DNA from: Streptomyces misionensis
Lineage (GTDB): Bacteria; Actinomycetota; Actinomycetes; Streptomycetales; Streptomycetaceae
Direction: 5' to 3'
DNA: 64,000 nucleotides
Assembly: GCF_900104815.1 (NCBI RefSeq)
Contig: NZ_FNTD01000004.1
Location: forward strand, 6,137,001-6,201,000
Of this stretch, positions 49,573 through 58,026 are shown one piece after another. The notes beneath the pieces were generated by a model. It saw nothing but the letters and a program-made list of their open reading frames with translations, made no database searches and had not been told where the DNA came from. The position numbers and the translations under genes are program-made. Position 1 is the stretch's first letter; the number at the start of each line of letters is the position of its first letter.

Positions 49573-50335
49573 TCGGCCACTCGGCGCACTCACCGCGGCC
49601 CAGAGCCTCAGGAGAAGACGCGTGAGTGGTTCATTCGCCGCACCCGTCCGGCGGCGACACATGCCCTCGCTATGTTCACCGCGTAGTCGAATGGCTGCAT
49701 GAAGCGAATGGAGAGGCGTGGATGCGTTGGACGGGAGCTCGACGAGTTCCCGCCGGGCAGGCCGGTCCACCTGACCAACGTCAGCTGCGGCAGCGCCACC
49801 ATCGCCGACATCGCCGGCACCAGGCAGACACCGATCAGCCCGGTCCGGCCCCCCCCGCCGAAGGCTGGCCCGCAGTGGACCCGCGGATCCGGCGGGCGAA
49901 GCTCAACGACAAGACCGACGTCGTCACCATCGCCGTCGGCGGCGACAGCCTGCCCTTCGGCGGCATGCTCCTCAAGTGCCTCCAACTGGGCGCGACGCCC
50001 GGCAAGTCCTGCCGCGAGTACTACACCAGCCCTCCCGTGGGGGAGGAGAGCATCGAGGACAAGCCCGCCGGGGTCCAGGACGAGTACGTCCGGATGCCGG
50101 CCAAGGCGCACGAGGCCGCACCCAACGCCAGGGTGATCGCCGTCGGGTACCAACCGCCTCGACATCACCGAGCTGGGCGCGATCAAGCACACCGACATCG
50201 ACAGCCCGCGGGCACCAAGTGGATCGAGGGGATCTGCGGCAGACCACTGGCCCGCCAACGCCCCGGCACACTGCTGCACTGCGCTCCCATCGACAAGCGT
50301 GTCACAGAACCAGGGCAGTTGGGCAAGGCCTGCTC
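49573..50335 (+). pseudogene. Decayed duplicate of the SGNH hydrolase gene and its leader
   Basis: Bases 49573-50335 align in order with the leader and body of the intact SGNH gene at 56293-57480. About 290 bp coding for the signal peptide and the GDS nucleophile block are deleted right after ATGCGTTGGACG. There is a frame-changing difference in a C run near 49855, a deletion of about 30 bp near 50152, and one of about 125 bp near 50204. The His-containing end is also lost. It cannot make an esterase. This is one of three paired segments showing duplication of this region. Confidence 0.85.
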
Positions 50336-50512
50336 TGACCTCCGAGTCAACAGGCCGTCCGCCCGGGGCCGGTCGCCCGGTCGGCGGCGGGCCGCTTCGG
50401 GTTTGCAGCATGTCCTGGCCGGGGTGAACCTGGAAGAGCCAGCGATTCGCCAGGGACCAACGAACCTTCGGCACAAGGATTGTTGATCCTCCGGCGCGAT
50501 AGGAGCTCGGAC

Positions 50513-50929
50513 ATGCCGGACAGGAAAGACTTCGACACTGGACCGATCGTATTCGGCGACGGGGTCGCGGCAGGCGGAAATGCTCATTTGAGTGTTTTCT
50601 CCGACGGCACCTACTCGATGACCGGGCATTTTCATGCCTCTGGTCTGCCAAGCTACGACGTCTCGGTTGTGTTCATCGTGGCCGACGACGAAGGGCGACC
50701 CATTTCATTCGGTCATACCGGTCGGGTGCACGGTACTCTCGAGCCGGGGTCAAGGGACCACGACTTCGCGGGAACGGAAAACGACCCAATGATCCAGCAG
50801 CTGTGGCCGACCGGATTCGGAGACCAGGGGGAATGGAAAGCAAATGTCAACATAAATATCCAGGAGATGATTGACGCGGCAAAGAATGATGTCTCCGATG
50901 CCGCGCTGGTGGCTTCCGTCTTCGTGTAA
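50513..50929 (+). CDS. Hypothetical protein, beta-rich, no known family
   Basis: 138 residues. Alternating short hydrophobic stretches (HLSVFSDGTYSMTGHF, YDVSVVFIVADDEG) suggest an all-beta domain, followed by a helical end (IQEMIDAAKNDVSDAA). No signal peptide, membrane segment or enzyme motif was recognised. The local base composition is clearly more AT-rich than the flanking genes, a sign of transfer. The ATG follows TAGGAGC. It lies between the decayed SGNH gene and a second orphan gene. Confidence 0.6.
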   Translation: MPDRKDFDTGPIVFGDGVAAGGNAHLSVFSDGTYSMTGHFHASGLPSYDVSVVFIVADDEGRPISFGHTGRVHGTLEPGSRDHDFAGTENDPMIQQLWPTGFGDQGEWKANVNINIQEMIDAAKNDVSDAALVASVFV

Positions 50930-51090
50930 GCGCGAGAGGGGGCTCTGTGGAGCAGGGCTAGGTCGCATCAACTCCAGACCATCACTCGCCCAGTTGTGCC
51001 CGGGGCTGGTCACCTGAGTGCACATCGGCCTCACATCTCAAGCCACGAATCTTTGCCAGTCCTGGGCCCCATCAGGATCGAAGGCTTGAA

Positions 51091-51522
51091 ATGGCAGACA
51101 CACTTCCCAACCCGGCTAGCGACAACACGACCCGATTCGAGGCCGCGCCCGATCCCGACGGTACCTTGATTCCGATACCCTCGGAGGCGCCGCAAGGCAA
51201 GGCGATTCGAGACGATGCCCAGATAACCGTCAGCGAACGCCGGGAAAGCGGCTACTACGTGACGATCTATAACGGTCCGCCCGATCCGCCAAGTGAAGTC
51301 AATGGCATAATCGAAGAGTTCTCGTCGGAGGCTCTCCAGAAGGAGATTGAACACGCAGTCGGCTTCAATGCGGCGCCGGCGGTCCTGCGTTTCGTCGGTG
51401 CGGCAGCCGGCGTCTTGGCCTCGGTACTCACGACCTCACCCCTGCTGAACGAGCAACTGTTCAGGGGAACCATGGACGATGGGACAGCGGTGACGTACGC
51501 GGTGCTGACACCCCAGGGCTGA
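51091..51522 (+). CDS. Hypothetical protein with one hydrophobic segment
   Basis: 143 residues. A polar N-terminal 45 residues precede a short beta-like region (YYVTIYNGPPDPPSE), a helix, and a hydrophobic stretch around 97-120 (VLRFVGAAAGVLASVLTT) that may be a single membrane or buried helix. No family was recognised. It shares strand and lower GC content with the orphan gene 160 bp upstream, so the two may have arrived together. The only candidate ribosome site is GAAGG. Confidence 0.5.
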   Translation: MADTLPNPASDNTTRFEAAPDPDGTLIPIPSEAPQGKAIRDDAQITVSERRESGYYVTIYNGPPDPPSEVNGIIEEFSSEALQKEIEHAVGFNAAPAVLRFVGAAAGVLASVLTTSPLLNEQLFRGTMDDGTAVTYAVLTPQG

Positions 51523-51544
51523 CACCATGTAGGACAACACGGTG

Positions 51545-51630
51545 TCAGAGCCCTGGCGTATTCGGGCGGTAGAAGCACTGAGTAGGGCGCCAGGGCTGGG
51601 GCATGGGCGGCAACTTGCCGAACGCCGGTG
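51545..51630 (-). pseudogene. 3' remnant of a DUF6087 gene
   Basis: On the minus strand this encodes AFGKLPPMPQPWRPTQ then a Phe-Tyr-Arg-Pro end and a stop, nearly identical to the C-terminus of the intact DUF6087 protein at 57628-57960. Homology stops near 51630, so only the last 28 codons remain. Its orientation relative to the decayed SGNH gene is the same as in the intact copy. Confidence 0.8.
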
Positions 51631-51710
51631 GGCGCACGGCATGATCCGGCGGTGTCGTCCACTTCCCGACGATGTCATCCGCGCCTGGGGGCTTCGGCAC
51701 GTCGCCAGTG

Positions 51711-52304
51711 TCAGCCGGATTTCAGACCGTCGAGAAGAACGGTCAGCACCAAGTGGTGGCCGTGTGCAGGGTCGGGTTCGAGTCCCAGCACGCATCCTTG
51801 TACCGCTGGGGCGCCGGTCAGCCGCAGCACTTCCTGCCAGGCGAGGTCCCGGCGAAGACGTCCCTGGTCCTGAGCGCGTTCGATGACCCTGCGGGTGAGG
51901 TCGAGGAGTTCGTGGCGCTGCTGGGAGACGGCGGGCCCGCCGTGCTGGTCCAGGGAGCCGGACAGTCCCGCGTTCTGCGCGGTGCGCAGGGCCAGGCCGG
52001 TGAACAGCGACGAGAAGCCCTCCCAGGCGTCATCGCAGTCCAGAGCCCGGTGTGCGGTGTCGATCAGTTCGGTGAGGATGTCGCTCAGCACCGCCGCCAT
52101 GAGCTGGTCGCGTTGGGGATAGCGCCGGTAGACGGTGCCCACGCCGACGCCGGCCTCCCGGGCGATCTCGTGGTAGCTCACGTCCAGTCCGGCAGAGGCG
52201 ACGGCACGACGCGCGGCCGCGAGAACCCGTGCGGCATTGCGCTGGGCGTCGGCGCGCACGGGCATCGCCGCCCCCTGGGTCGTCGCAGACCGCTCCGTGT
52301 TCAT
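51711..52304 (-). CDS. TetR-family transcriptional regulator
   Basis: 197 residues. The helix-turn-helix at about 27-70 reads VSYHEIAREAGVGVGTVYRRYP, followed by a divergent helical ligand domain. It is divergent from an SDR gene, and two GGACA...TGTCC inverted repeats occupy the 101-bp gap, so it very likely represses both itself and the two SDR genes. The ATG at 52304 or the adjoining GTG at 52307 may be used. Confidence 0.88.
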   Translation of the reverse strand: MNTERSATTQGAAMPVRADAQRNAARVLAAARRAVASAGLDVSYHEIAREAGVGVGTVYRRYPQRDQLMAAVLSDILTELIDTAHRALDCDDAWEGFSSLFTGLALRTAQNAGLSGSLDQHGGPAVSQQRHELLDLTRRVIERAQDQGRLRRDLAWQEVLRLTGAPAVQGCVLGLEPDPAHGHHLVLTVLLDGLKSG

Positions 52305-52325
52305 CACCCCATCCTATCCGTAAGT

Positions 52326-52380
52326 GGACAGCTTCTGTCCGCCTCCTCTACTCTCATGGAAACGGACAAGATCTGTCCGT
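52326..52380. promoter_or_regulatory. Paired TetR operators between regulator and SDR operon
   Basis: GGACAG-CTT-CTGTCC (52326-52340) and ACGGACA-AGATC-TGTCCGT (52362-52380) share the 15-bp core GGACANNNTCTGTCC, with centres 38 bp apart. The second lies 26 bp before the SDR start codon. Confidence 0.8.
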
Positions 52381-52405
52381 TTGTTTTGCGCGAGAGGTGC
52401 GAAGC

Positions 52406-53251
52406 ATGGGGTCCCGCGTGTGGCTGATCACTGGCGCGTCCGGCGGGTTGGGCCAGGCCCTGGTCGGTGAGGTCCTGAGTTCGGACGAGCGAGTGATCGC
52501 GGTCACGCGTGACGACGAGCCGCTGCAACCGCTGACCGCCGCCTTTCCCGGGCGTCTGCGCACCGTGAGCGTGGACATCACCGACGCCGGTACGCTGCGT
52601 CCGGTACTGGATGACGCGATCACCGGGTTCGGCCGCCTCGACGTCGTCGTCAACAACGCCGGCTACGCGCTGGCGGGCCCCTTCGAGGAACTGGACGACA
52701 CCGAGCTGCGCGCCCAGTTCGAAGTGAACTTCTTCGCCGCCGCCAATGTCCTGCGCGCCGCTCTGCCCCACCTGCGCGCGGCAAAAGCGGGCCGTGTACT
52801 GCAGATCAGCTCGCTGGCGGGCCAGATCGGCGCCCCGGGGATGAGCGCCTACACGGCCGGCAAGCACGCCCTCGAAGGTCTGAGCGTCTCACTGGCCGCC
52901 GAACTCGCCCCGCTGGGCATCCGGACGACGATCGTGGAGCCCGGAGCAGCCCGCACCGACTTCCGTGCCAACTGGGCGAGTCGGCTGTCCGGCGGCGCCG
53001 CCCTCCCCGACTACCTCCCCGTGCACGAAGCGCTGGCGCGCTCCGCCGGCGCCGTGGGAGACCAGGTCGGCGACCCCGCGCGTATGGCCCAGGCCCTCGT
53101 CGCGCTCGCCGGTATGCCGAGCCCCCCGCTGCGCCTTCCGCTCGGCAGCGACGCCCTCGCCGGCATCCAGAGCGCCCGCGGCGACCAACTCGCAGAGCTG
53201 CGCCGGTTCGCGACGCTGAGTATGTCCACCGACCACACAAAGGCGATCTGA
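52406..53251 (+). CDS. SDR-family oxidoreductase
   Basis: 281 residues. The classical short-chain dehydrogenase features are the cofactor motif LITGASGGLGQAL near the start, NNAGYALAGPFEE, catalytic Ser in QISSLAGQIG, and Y-x3-K in SAYTAGKHALEG. The Asp at the end of beta-strand 3 is not obvious (VTRDDEPLQ), so NADP preference is possible. GAGAGG precedes the ATG at 52406. It is one base pair from the next SDR gene, with both under the TetR operators. Confidence 0.9.
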   Translation: MGSRVWLITGASGGLGQALVGEVLSSDERVIAVTRDDEPLQPLTAAFPGRLRTVSVDITDAGTLRPVLDDAITGFGRLDVVVNNAGYALAGPFEELDDTELRAQFEVNFFAAANVLRAALPHLRAAKAGRVLQISSLAGQIGAPGMSAYTAGKHALEGLSVSLAAELAPLGIRTTIVEPGAARTDFRANWASRLSGGAALPDYLPVHEALARSAGAVGDQVGDPARMAQALVALAGMPSPPLRLPLGSDALAGIQSARGDQLAELRRFATLSMSTDHTKAI

Positions 53252-53252
53252 C

Positions 53253-54029
53253 ATGCCGGAACACCGCACTACCAGCCGTTTCGCTGTCGTCACCGGCGGC
53301 AGCGAGGGCCTGGGCCTGGCCATCGCCGGTGCCCTCGCCCGCGACGGAGCGGACCTGATTCTCGTCGCCCGCAACCGCGGCAAGCTCGAGACCGCCGCCA
53401 AGGAACTCGGCCGGCACGGCACCGTCGTACACACCGTCCCCGCGGATCTCTCCGCGCCCGATGCCCCCGCCCGGATCGCCGCGCACGTCGGAGACCTGAC
53501 CGACCGGGTCGGCACCCTCGTCAACAACGTCGGCACCGCACACTTCGCCTCCCTTGCCGACACCACGGTCGACGAGATGAACACCATGTGGCACCTCAAC
53601 GTCCAGGTGCCGCTGCTGCTGAGCCGGCACCTCCTGCCCGCCCTCGTGAACGCTCGGGGAAGCATCATCAACATCAGCAGCTACTGGGCCCGCAAAATGG
53701 TCGCCGGCCGTCATTCGGCCGCCTACTCCGCCACCCGCGGAGCGCTCAACTCCATGACCCGGGCGCTGGCCAGTGAACTCGGCCCCCAAGGAGTCCGTGT
53801 CAATGCCATCGCTCCCGGCGCCGTCCGCACTCCCAAGTACGAACGCTCCCATCTCGCCCCCATGACCGCAGAGGAACGCACCGCACACGACGAGCGGATC
53901 GAGCACTCCTATCCCCTGGGACGCCTCGGCACTGCCGATGACGTCGCCACCGCTGCCGCCTACCTGGCCTCGGCCCAGTGGACCACCGGCACCATCCTCG
54001 CCGTCGACGGCGGCCTCACCACCCGCTGA
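53253..54029 (+). CDS. SDR-family oxidoreductase
   Basis: 258 residues. The cofactor motif is VVTGGSEGLGLAIA, followed by VNNVGTAHFAS, INISSYWAR with the catalytic Ser, and a YSATRG active site in which the usual Y-x3-K Lys is Arg. The C-terminus (TTGTILAVDGGLTTR) is typical of fabG-like SDRs. The Lys-to-Arg change removes a residue needed for proton relay in the family, so activity is uncertain. It is cotranscribed with the SDR gene immediately upstream. Confidence 0.88.
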   Translation: MPEHRTTSRFAVVTGGSEGLGLAIAGALARDGADLILVARNRGKLETAAKELGRHGTVVHTVPADLSAPDAPARIAAHVGDLTDRVGTLVNNVGTAHFASLADTTVDEMNTMWHLNVQVPLLLSRHLLPALVNARGSIINISSYWARKMVAGRHSAAYSATRGALNSMTRALASELGPQGVRVNAIAPGAVRTPKYERSHLAPMTAEERTAHDERIEHSYPLGRLGTADDVATAAAYLASAQWTTGTILAVDGGLTTR

Positions 54030-54066
54030 CTTCTGCGAGGTTCGTGCCTGGCTCAACCAAACGTGA

Positions 54067-54576
54067 GGCAGGGGCGTCGCGAGGAACGCCCACGCGGAGC
54101 TGGCGAACCGCGAGGCCGAGAAGGAGATGCAGCGCACAGGCCGGGGATACTCGGCGATCCAGGCGACCCGGCCGCAGACGCTCGGCTACGGCCTCACCGA
54201 CTCCCCGGCGGGGCAGGCGGCCTGGATCGCCGAGAAGTTCTGGGCGTGGACGGACAACGACGGCCATCCCGAGGACGCGTTGTCGCGGCAGACGATCCTC
54301 GACGAGATCTCGGTCTATTGGTTCACCGCGTCCGCCACGTCGTCGGCGCGCCTGTACTGGGAGGGCTTCGCCAACTTCCGGGACAAGGTGACCGCGCCAT
54401 CCGGGCTGTCGGTCTACCCGCGCGACATAACCCGTCCGTCGAGGCGGGAGGCCGAGCTGCGGTTCACCGACCTGCGCTGGTTCGAGGAGCTGCCGCACGG
54501 CGGCCACTTCGCCGCGCTGGAGCAGCCGGAGTCGCTGGTCAGGCAGGTGCGCGGATTCTTCCGCCTGTTCCGCTGA
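54067..54576 (+). pseudogene. C-terminal remnant of an epoxide hydrolase (EHN type)
   Basis: The frame opens after a TGA at 54064 and encodes about 169 residues matching the last part of actinobacterial epoxide hydrolases: NREAEKEMQRTGRGYSAIQ, GLTDSPAGQAAWIAEKFWAW, and the catalytic His in HGGHFAALEQPE. The EHN domain and the nucleophile Asp region, about 200 residues, are missing. The first ATG is at 54127. Only a 3' fragment remains next to the SDR operon. Confidence 0.82.
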
Positions 54577-54600
54577 CTGCATTCCCGAGCCATAGGTACC

Positions 54601-55188
54601 TCAGCCGTGGTCCCGCACCGTCGCGAGGCACTGGTCGTAGAGGTCTGCCAGGTCGATCCGTCCGTCGTGTCCGGCCCAGAGTTCGGTCGCCGTGTCGATA
54701 CAGGCGAAGACCGTCGCGACGATCGCCTTGGCCTGCGTGTCGGGGGCCGGGCGGCCGGGGCCGTTGCCCAGTCGCGCCCGGACGACGGGGACGAGTTCGG
54801 CCTGCCAGCGCAGTCGCTTCTCGATGTAGCGGGCACGCAGCGAGGGCGTGTCGAAGATGAGACGGGACAGCTCCAGCGCACGCTCGGGGGGATGGTTGGC
54901 GGTCAGAATTACCTCGAATCCGGCGCGCAGGGCATCCCAGGCGGACATCTCGGCCGGTTGCTGCTCGACGGTCCGTTTCAGCAGCTCGCCCAGCGCCTCC
55001 TGGTCGCCGCAGACCAGGTCTTCCTTGGTCCCGAAGTAGCGGAAGAGGGAGCGCTGCGAGATCCCCGCCTCCCGCGCGATCTGCGCGATCGTCGTCTGCT
55101 CGTAGCCCTGTTCGGCGAACAGGCGTACCGCCGTGTCGAGGATCGCCTGGACGGCGACCTGCCGCGAACGCTCCCACAAGGTCGTCAT
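54601..55188 (-). CDS. TetR-family transcriptional regulator
   Basis: 195 residues. The helix-turn-helix is at about 15-60 (TTIAQIAREAGISQRSLFRYFGTKEDL), followed by a TetR C-terminal domain (ALELSRLIFDTPSLRARYIEK). It is divergent from an SDR gene with an inverted repeat in the 81-bp gap. No close ribosome site precedes the ATG at 55188. Confidence 0.88.
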   Translation of the reverse strand: MTTLWERSRQVAVQAILDTAVRLFAEQGYEQTTIAQIAREAGISQRSLFRYFGTKEDLVCGDQEALGELLKRTVEQQPAEMSAWDALRAGFEVILTANHPPERALELSRLIFDTPSLRARYIEKRLRWQAELVPVVRARLGNGPGRPAPDTQAKAIVATVFACIDTATELWAGHDGRIDLADLYDQCLATVRDHG

Positions 55189-55225
55189 GGCGTCAGGGTA
55201 CCCCTCTGGACAGCGACCGCCTGCT

Positions 55226-55240
55226 TGGCATTAACTGCCA
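55226..55240. promoter_or_regulatory. Candidate TetR operator, TGGCA-N5-TGCCA
   Basis: TGGCATTAACTGCCA is a 5+5+5 inverted repeat in the gap between the TetR and SDR genes, 30 bp before the SDR start. The central TTAA makes it stand out from the GC-rich surroundings. Confidence 0.55.
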
Positions 55241-55269
55241 GGAAGGCAGCGACTGAAAGAAGGACGACC

Positions 55270-56073
55270 ATGCCAGCCGTCGACTACCACGGACACACCA
55301 CCCTCATCACCGGGGCCAGCGCGGGCCTCGGCGCCGAGTTCGCCCGCCAGCTCGCCGCCCGCGGCTCCGACCTGGTGCTGGTCGCCCGCCGCAGGGAACG
55401 CCTGGAGAAGCTGGCCACCGAGCTGCGCGAACAGCATCGGATCGAGGTGCACGCGGTGGAGATGGACCTGGCCACGGACCACCCCGGGCAGGCGCTGGCC
55501 GCGCACATGGACCAGCTCGGCCTGCACGTCACGAGCCTGATCAACAACGCCGGGTTCGCCACCTTCGGCCCCTTCCACCAGGCGGACCCGGATCGGCTGC
55601 GCCGGGAGATCGCGGTCGATGTGACCGCGGTCGCCGACATCAGCCGTGCCTTCATCGGCCAACTGCGTACCGCGGGCCGCGGGGTGCTGGTCAACGTGGC
55701 GAGCATGGCCGCCTACCAGCCCAACCCGCGCATGGCGCTCTACGGGGCGACCAAGGCGTTCGTGCTCAGCCTCACCGAGGCTCTGTGGGAGGAGTCACGC
55801 GGCACCGGTCTGCGGGTGCTGGCCCTGTCTCCCGGTGCGACCCGGACCGAGTTCTTCGACGTCGTGGGCACCACACAGGCCGCCGGAGGGACCAGGCTCG
55901 CCTCACCCGCCGACGTCGTCCGCACCGCGCTGGCCGCCCTGGACCGCAGGAACCCGCCGCCCAGCGTCATCGCAGGCCGCATGAACCGGGTGATGGTCTT
56001 CCTCGCCCGACGCCTGGCCACCCGGCGCCAGGTCATCCGGGCCATCGGCCGGCTCACCGCCAAGGGGGCATGA
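55270..56073 (+). CDS. SDR-family oxidoreductase
   Basis: 267 residues. The motifs are LITGASAGLGAEFA, LINNAGFATFG, VNVASMAAYQ with the catalytic Ser, and LYGATKAF carrying Y-x3-K. The C-terminus extends past the Rossmann fold by about 40 residues (RMNRVMVFLARRLATRR), a basic helical tail seen in DltE/YqjQ-like SDRs. GAAGGA precedes the ATG. It is likely controlled by the divergent TetR. Confidence 0.9.
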   Translation: MPAVDYHGHTTLITGASAGLGAEFARQLAARGSDLVLVARRRERLEKLATELREQHRIEVHAVEMDLATDHPGQALAAHMDQLGLHVTSLINNAGFATFGPFHQADPDRLRREIAVDVTAVADISRAFIGQLRTAGRGVLVNVASMAAYQPNPRMALYGATKAFVLSLTEALWEESRGTGLRVLALSPGATRTEFFDVVGTTQAAGGTRLASPADVVRTALAALDRRNPPPSVIAGRMNRVMVFLARRLATRRQVIRAIGRLTAKGA

Positions 56074-56151
56074 CGATGGGGCGGTCGGACACGCTCGTCC
56101 GGCCGCGTGCGCGGCGACCCTGCCGACGAGCGGCAGATCTCAGACAGGACA

Positions 56152-56283
56152 GCCGCCCCCGACCAGCGCGAGCACTCCGAGAACCGGTCACACCAGCCCT
56201 TGGAGCTGCGGTTCCACGTCGACGCAGGCTCAGTGCAACGCCGGATGGTCCGCCACCACCGTGCACGACCCCGGTGCGATCTC
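56152..56283. repeat. Direct repeat R1, left copy (3' end of the right-edge gene)
   Basis: About 132 bp that align, at roughly 85% identity by eye and without large gaps, with 63838-63969 in the same orientation. On the minus strand both encode IAPGSCTVVADHPALH followed by TGA. Here the rest of the gene is missing, so it is a truncated remnant. It is followed within 10 bp by the leader of the SGNH gene. The gap 56074-56442 holds nothing else recognised. Confidence 0.8.
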
Positions 56284-56442
56284 GCTGTCCCGGTTGGCCA
56301 CCCGGCGCACTCAGCGTGCCCCCGAGAGCCTCAGGAGAAGACGCGCGGGTGGTTTACCCGCCGCACCCGTCCGGTGAAGACGTGCTCTCGCCTATTTTCA
56401 CGCCGTAGTCATATGGATACCGAAAGTGATTGGAGAGCGTGG

Positions 56443-57552
56443 ATGCGTTGGACGTCTATGGGCCGACCGGTAGCCCCCACCCTGCCGGGCCGCCCCGGTG
56501 AAGCCGTGCGGCGCCCCGTCTCGCGCCTGCGTACGAGAGCGCTGGCCGTGGGGCTCGCGCTGGCCGTGTCCGCGCTGGTGCCCTCGGGCTCCGCCGGCGC
56601 AGCCGATCAGTACGAGTGGGCCGCGCTGGGTGACTCGTACACCGCCGGCGGGTTCGTCGGGGACCCGCAGCCCCCGCTCGGCAGCGCGTCGCGGGACGGC
56701 TGCGACCGCACCAGCGACGCCTACCCCGGCGTGGTCGAGCGGGAGCTCGACGAGTTCCCGCCGGGCAGGCCGGTCCACCTGACCAACGTCAGCTGCGGCA
56801 ACGCCACCATCGCCGACATCGCCGACACCAAGCAGACACCGATCAGCCCGGTCCAGCCCCCCGCCGAAGGCTGGCCCGCAGTGGACCCGCAGATCCGGCG
56901 GGCGAAGCTCAACGACAAGACCGACGTCGTCACCATCGGCGTCGGCGGCAACAGCCTGCCCTTCGGCGGCATGCTCCTCAAGTGCCTCCAACTGGGCGCG
57001 ACGCCCGGCAAGACCTGCCGCGAGTACTACACCAATCCCCCCGAGGGGGAGGAGAGCATCGAGGACAAGCTCGCCAGGGTCCAGGACGAGTACGTTCAGA
57101 TGCTGGCCAAGGTGCACGAGGCCGCGCCCAACGCCAAGGTGATCACCGTTGGCTACCCGGCCGTCCTGCCGGAGCAGGGCAGTGACTGCAACCGGCTCTC
57201 CCTCACCGAGCTGGGCGCGATCAAGCACGCCGACATCGACTGGCTCCGTGACAGCGTCCTCAAGCCGCTGAACAGCACGATCCAGCGCGTCACGTCGTTC
57301 TTCGGCGACCGCTACGTCGACGTCTACTCCTCCAGCGTGGGCCACGACGCCTGCCAGCCCGCGGGCACCAAGTGGGTCGAGGGGATCTGTGGCGACGCCG
57401 CGGACTACTGGCCCGCCAAGCTCCCCGGCACCCTGCTGAACTGCGCTCCCATCAACAAGCGTGTCACCCTGGTCCACCCCAACGCCGAGGGCCACGCCAT
57501 CACCGCCGCGCACGTCGAACGGGCCATCCGCATCGCCCTCCTCGACCACTGA
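56443..57552 (+). CDS. Secreted SGNH/GDSL-family esterase
   Basis: 369 residues. A signal peptide with Arg-rich start (RRPVSRLRTRALAVGLALAV) ends near GSAGAAD. Block I is ALGDSYTAGG with the nucleophile Ser, block III is VGGNSLPFGG, and the end has LVHPNAEGH with the catalytic His. Several Cys pairs (CDRTS, CGNAT, CLQLG, CREYY, CNRL, CQPAG, CGDA, CAPIN) suggest disulfides, as in SEST-like Streptomyces esterases. The ATG at 56443 follows TGGAGAG by five bases. A decayed duplicate lies at 49573-50335. Confidence 0.9.
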   Translation: MRWTSMGRPVAPTLPGRPGEAVRRPVSRLRTRALAVGLALAVSALVPSGSAGAADQYEWAALGDSYTAGGFVGDPQPPLGSASRDGCDRTSDAYPGVVERELDEFPPGRPVHLTNVSCGNATIADIADTKQTPISPVQPPAEGWPAVDPQIRRAKLNDKTDVVTIGVGGNSLPFGGMLLKCLQLGATPGKTCREYYTNPPEGEESIEDKLARVQDEYVQMLAKVHEAAPNAKVITVGYPAVLPEQGSDCNRLSLTELGAIKHADIDWLRDSVLKPLNSTIQRVTSFFGDRYVDVYSSSVGHDACQPAGTKWVEGICGDAADYWPAKLPGTLLNCAPINKRVTLVHPNAEGHAITAAHVERAIRIALLDH

Positions 57553-57627
57553 CCGGCCACGGTGAGCAACACGTAAGGCGCCGCTCGTCCGTATCGCGGG
57601 CGACGGGCGAGCGGGGCCGGCTCCGCA

Positions 57628-57960
57628 TCACTGTCCTGGCGGGTCGGGGCGGTAGAAGCGCTGTGTAGGGCGCCAGGGCTGGGGCATGGGTGGCAGCTTG
57701 CCGAACGCCGGCAGAGGAACACGTTCGGCGCGGGTGTTCGCGTCCCGCCCCGTCTCGGTAGCCGCGGCGGTCTGGTCCTCGGCGACACCGGCGGGTGTCC
57801 ACTGCTGCCCGTCCCATTCCTGGATGCCGCGCGGAGTGTCCGGGCCTACGTGCGCTCCCCGCTCTGGCTGGTCGCCGAGCGGGGTGGCCCGCCGCTCCCC
57901 GCGTGCTGGTCGGCGTAGCTCGCGGCGCTCCGCCCATTCCTCAAGGGGCTCGTCGTCCAT
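57628..57960 (-). CDS. DUF6087 family protein
   Basis: 110 residues, hydrophilic, with the start block MDDEPLEEWAERREL, a central HVGPDTPRGIQEWDGQQW, and a Pro-rich end (FGKLPPMPQPWRPTQRFY). No signal or membrane segment. GGAGGG precedes the ATG at 57960. It is the last gene of the leftward graspetide-associated run, 66 bp after tgmC, and is convergent with the SGNH gene. The family has no assigned function; the name is from recall. A 3' remnant of a second copy is at 51545-51630. Confidence 0.75.
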   Translation of the reverse strand: MDDEPLEEWAERRELRRPARGERRATPLGDQPERGAHVGPDTPRGIQEWDGQQWTPAGVAEDQTAAATETGRDANTRAERVPLPAFGKLPPMPQPWRPTQRFYRPDPPGQ

Positions 57961-58026
57961 CGGTCCCTCCAACGTCGGCCGCCTTCAGTGTGCCTCGCGG
58001 CCATGGGCCCGGGTACCCCGCGCCAG

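Noticed and set aside
51711..51886. Plus-strand frames over the TetR gene end
   Set aside because: They are shadows; the minus-strand TetR sequence is clear.
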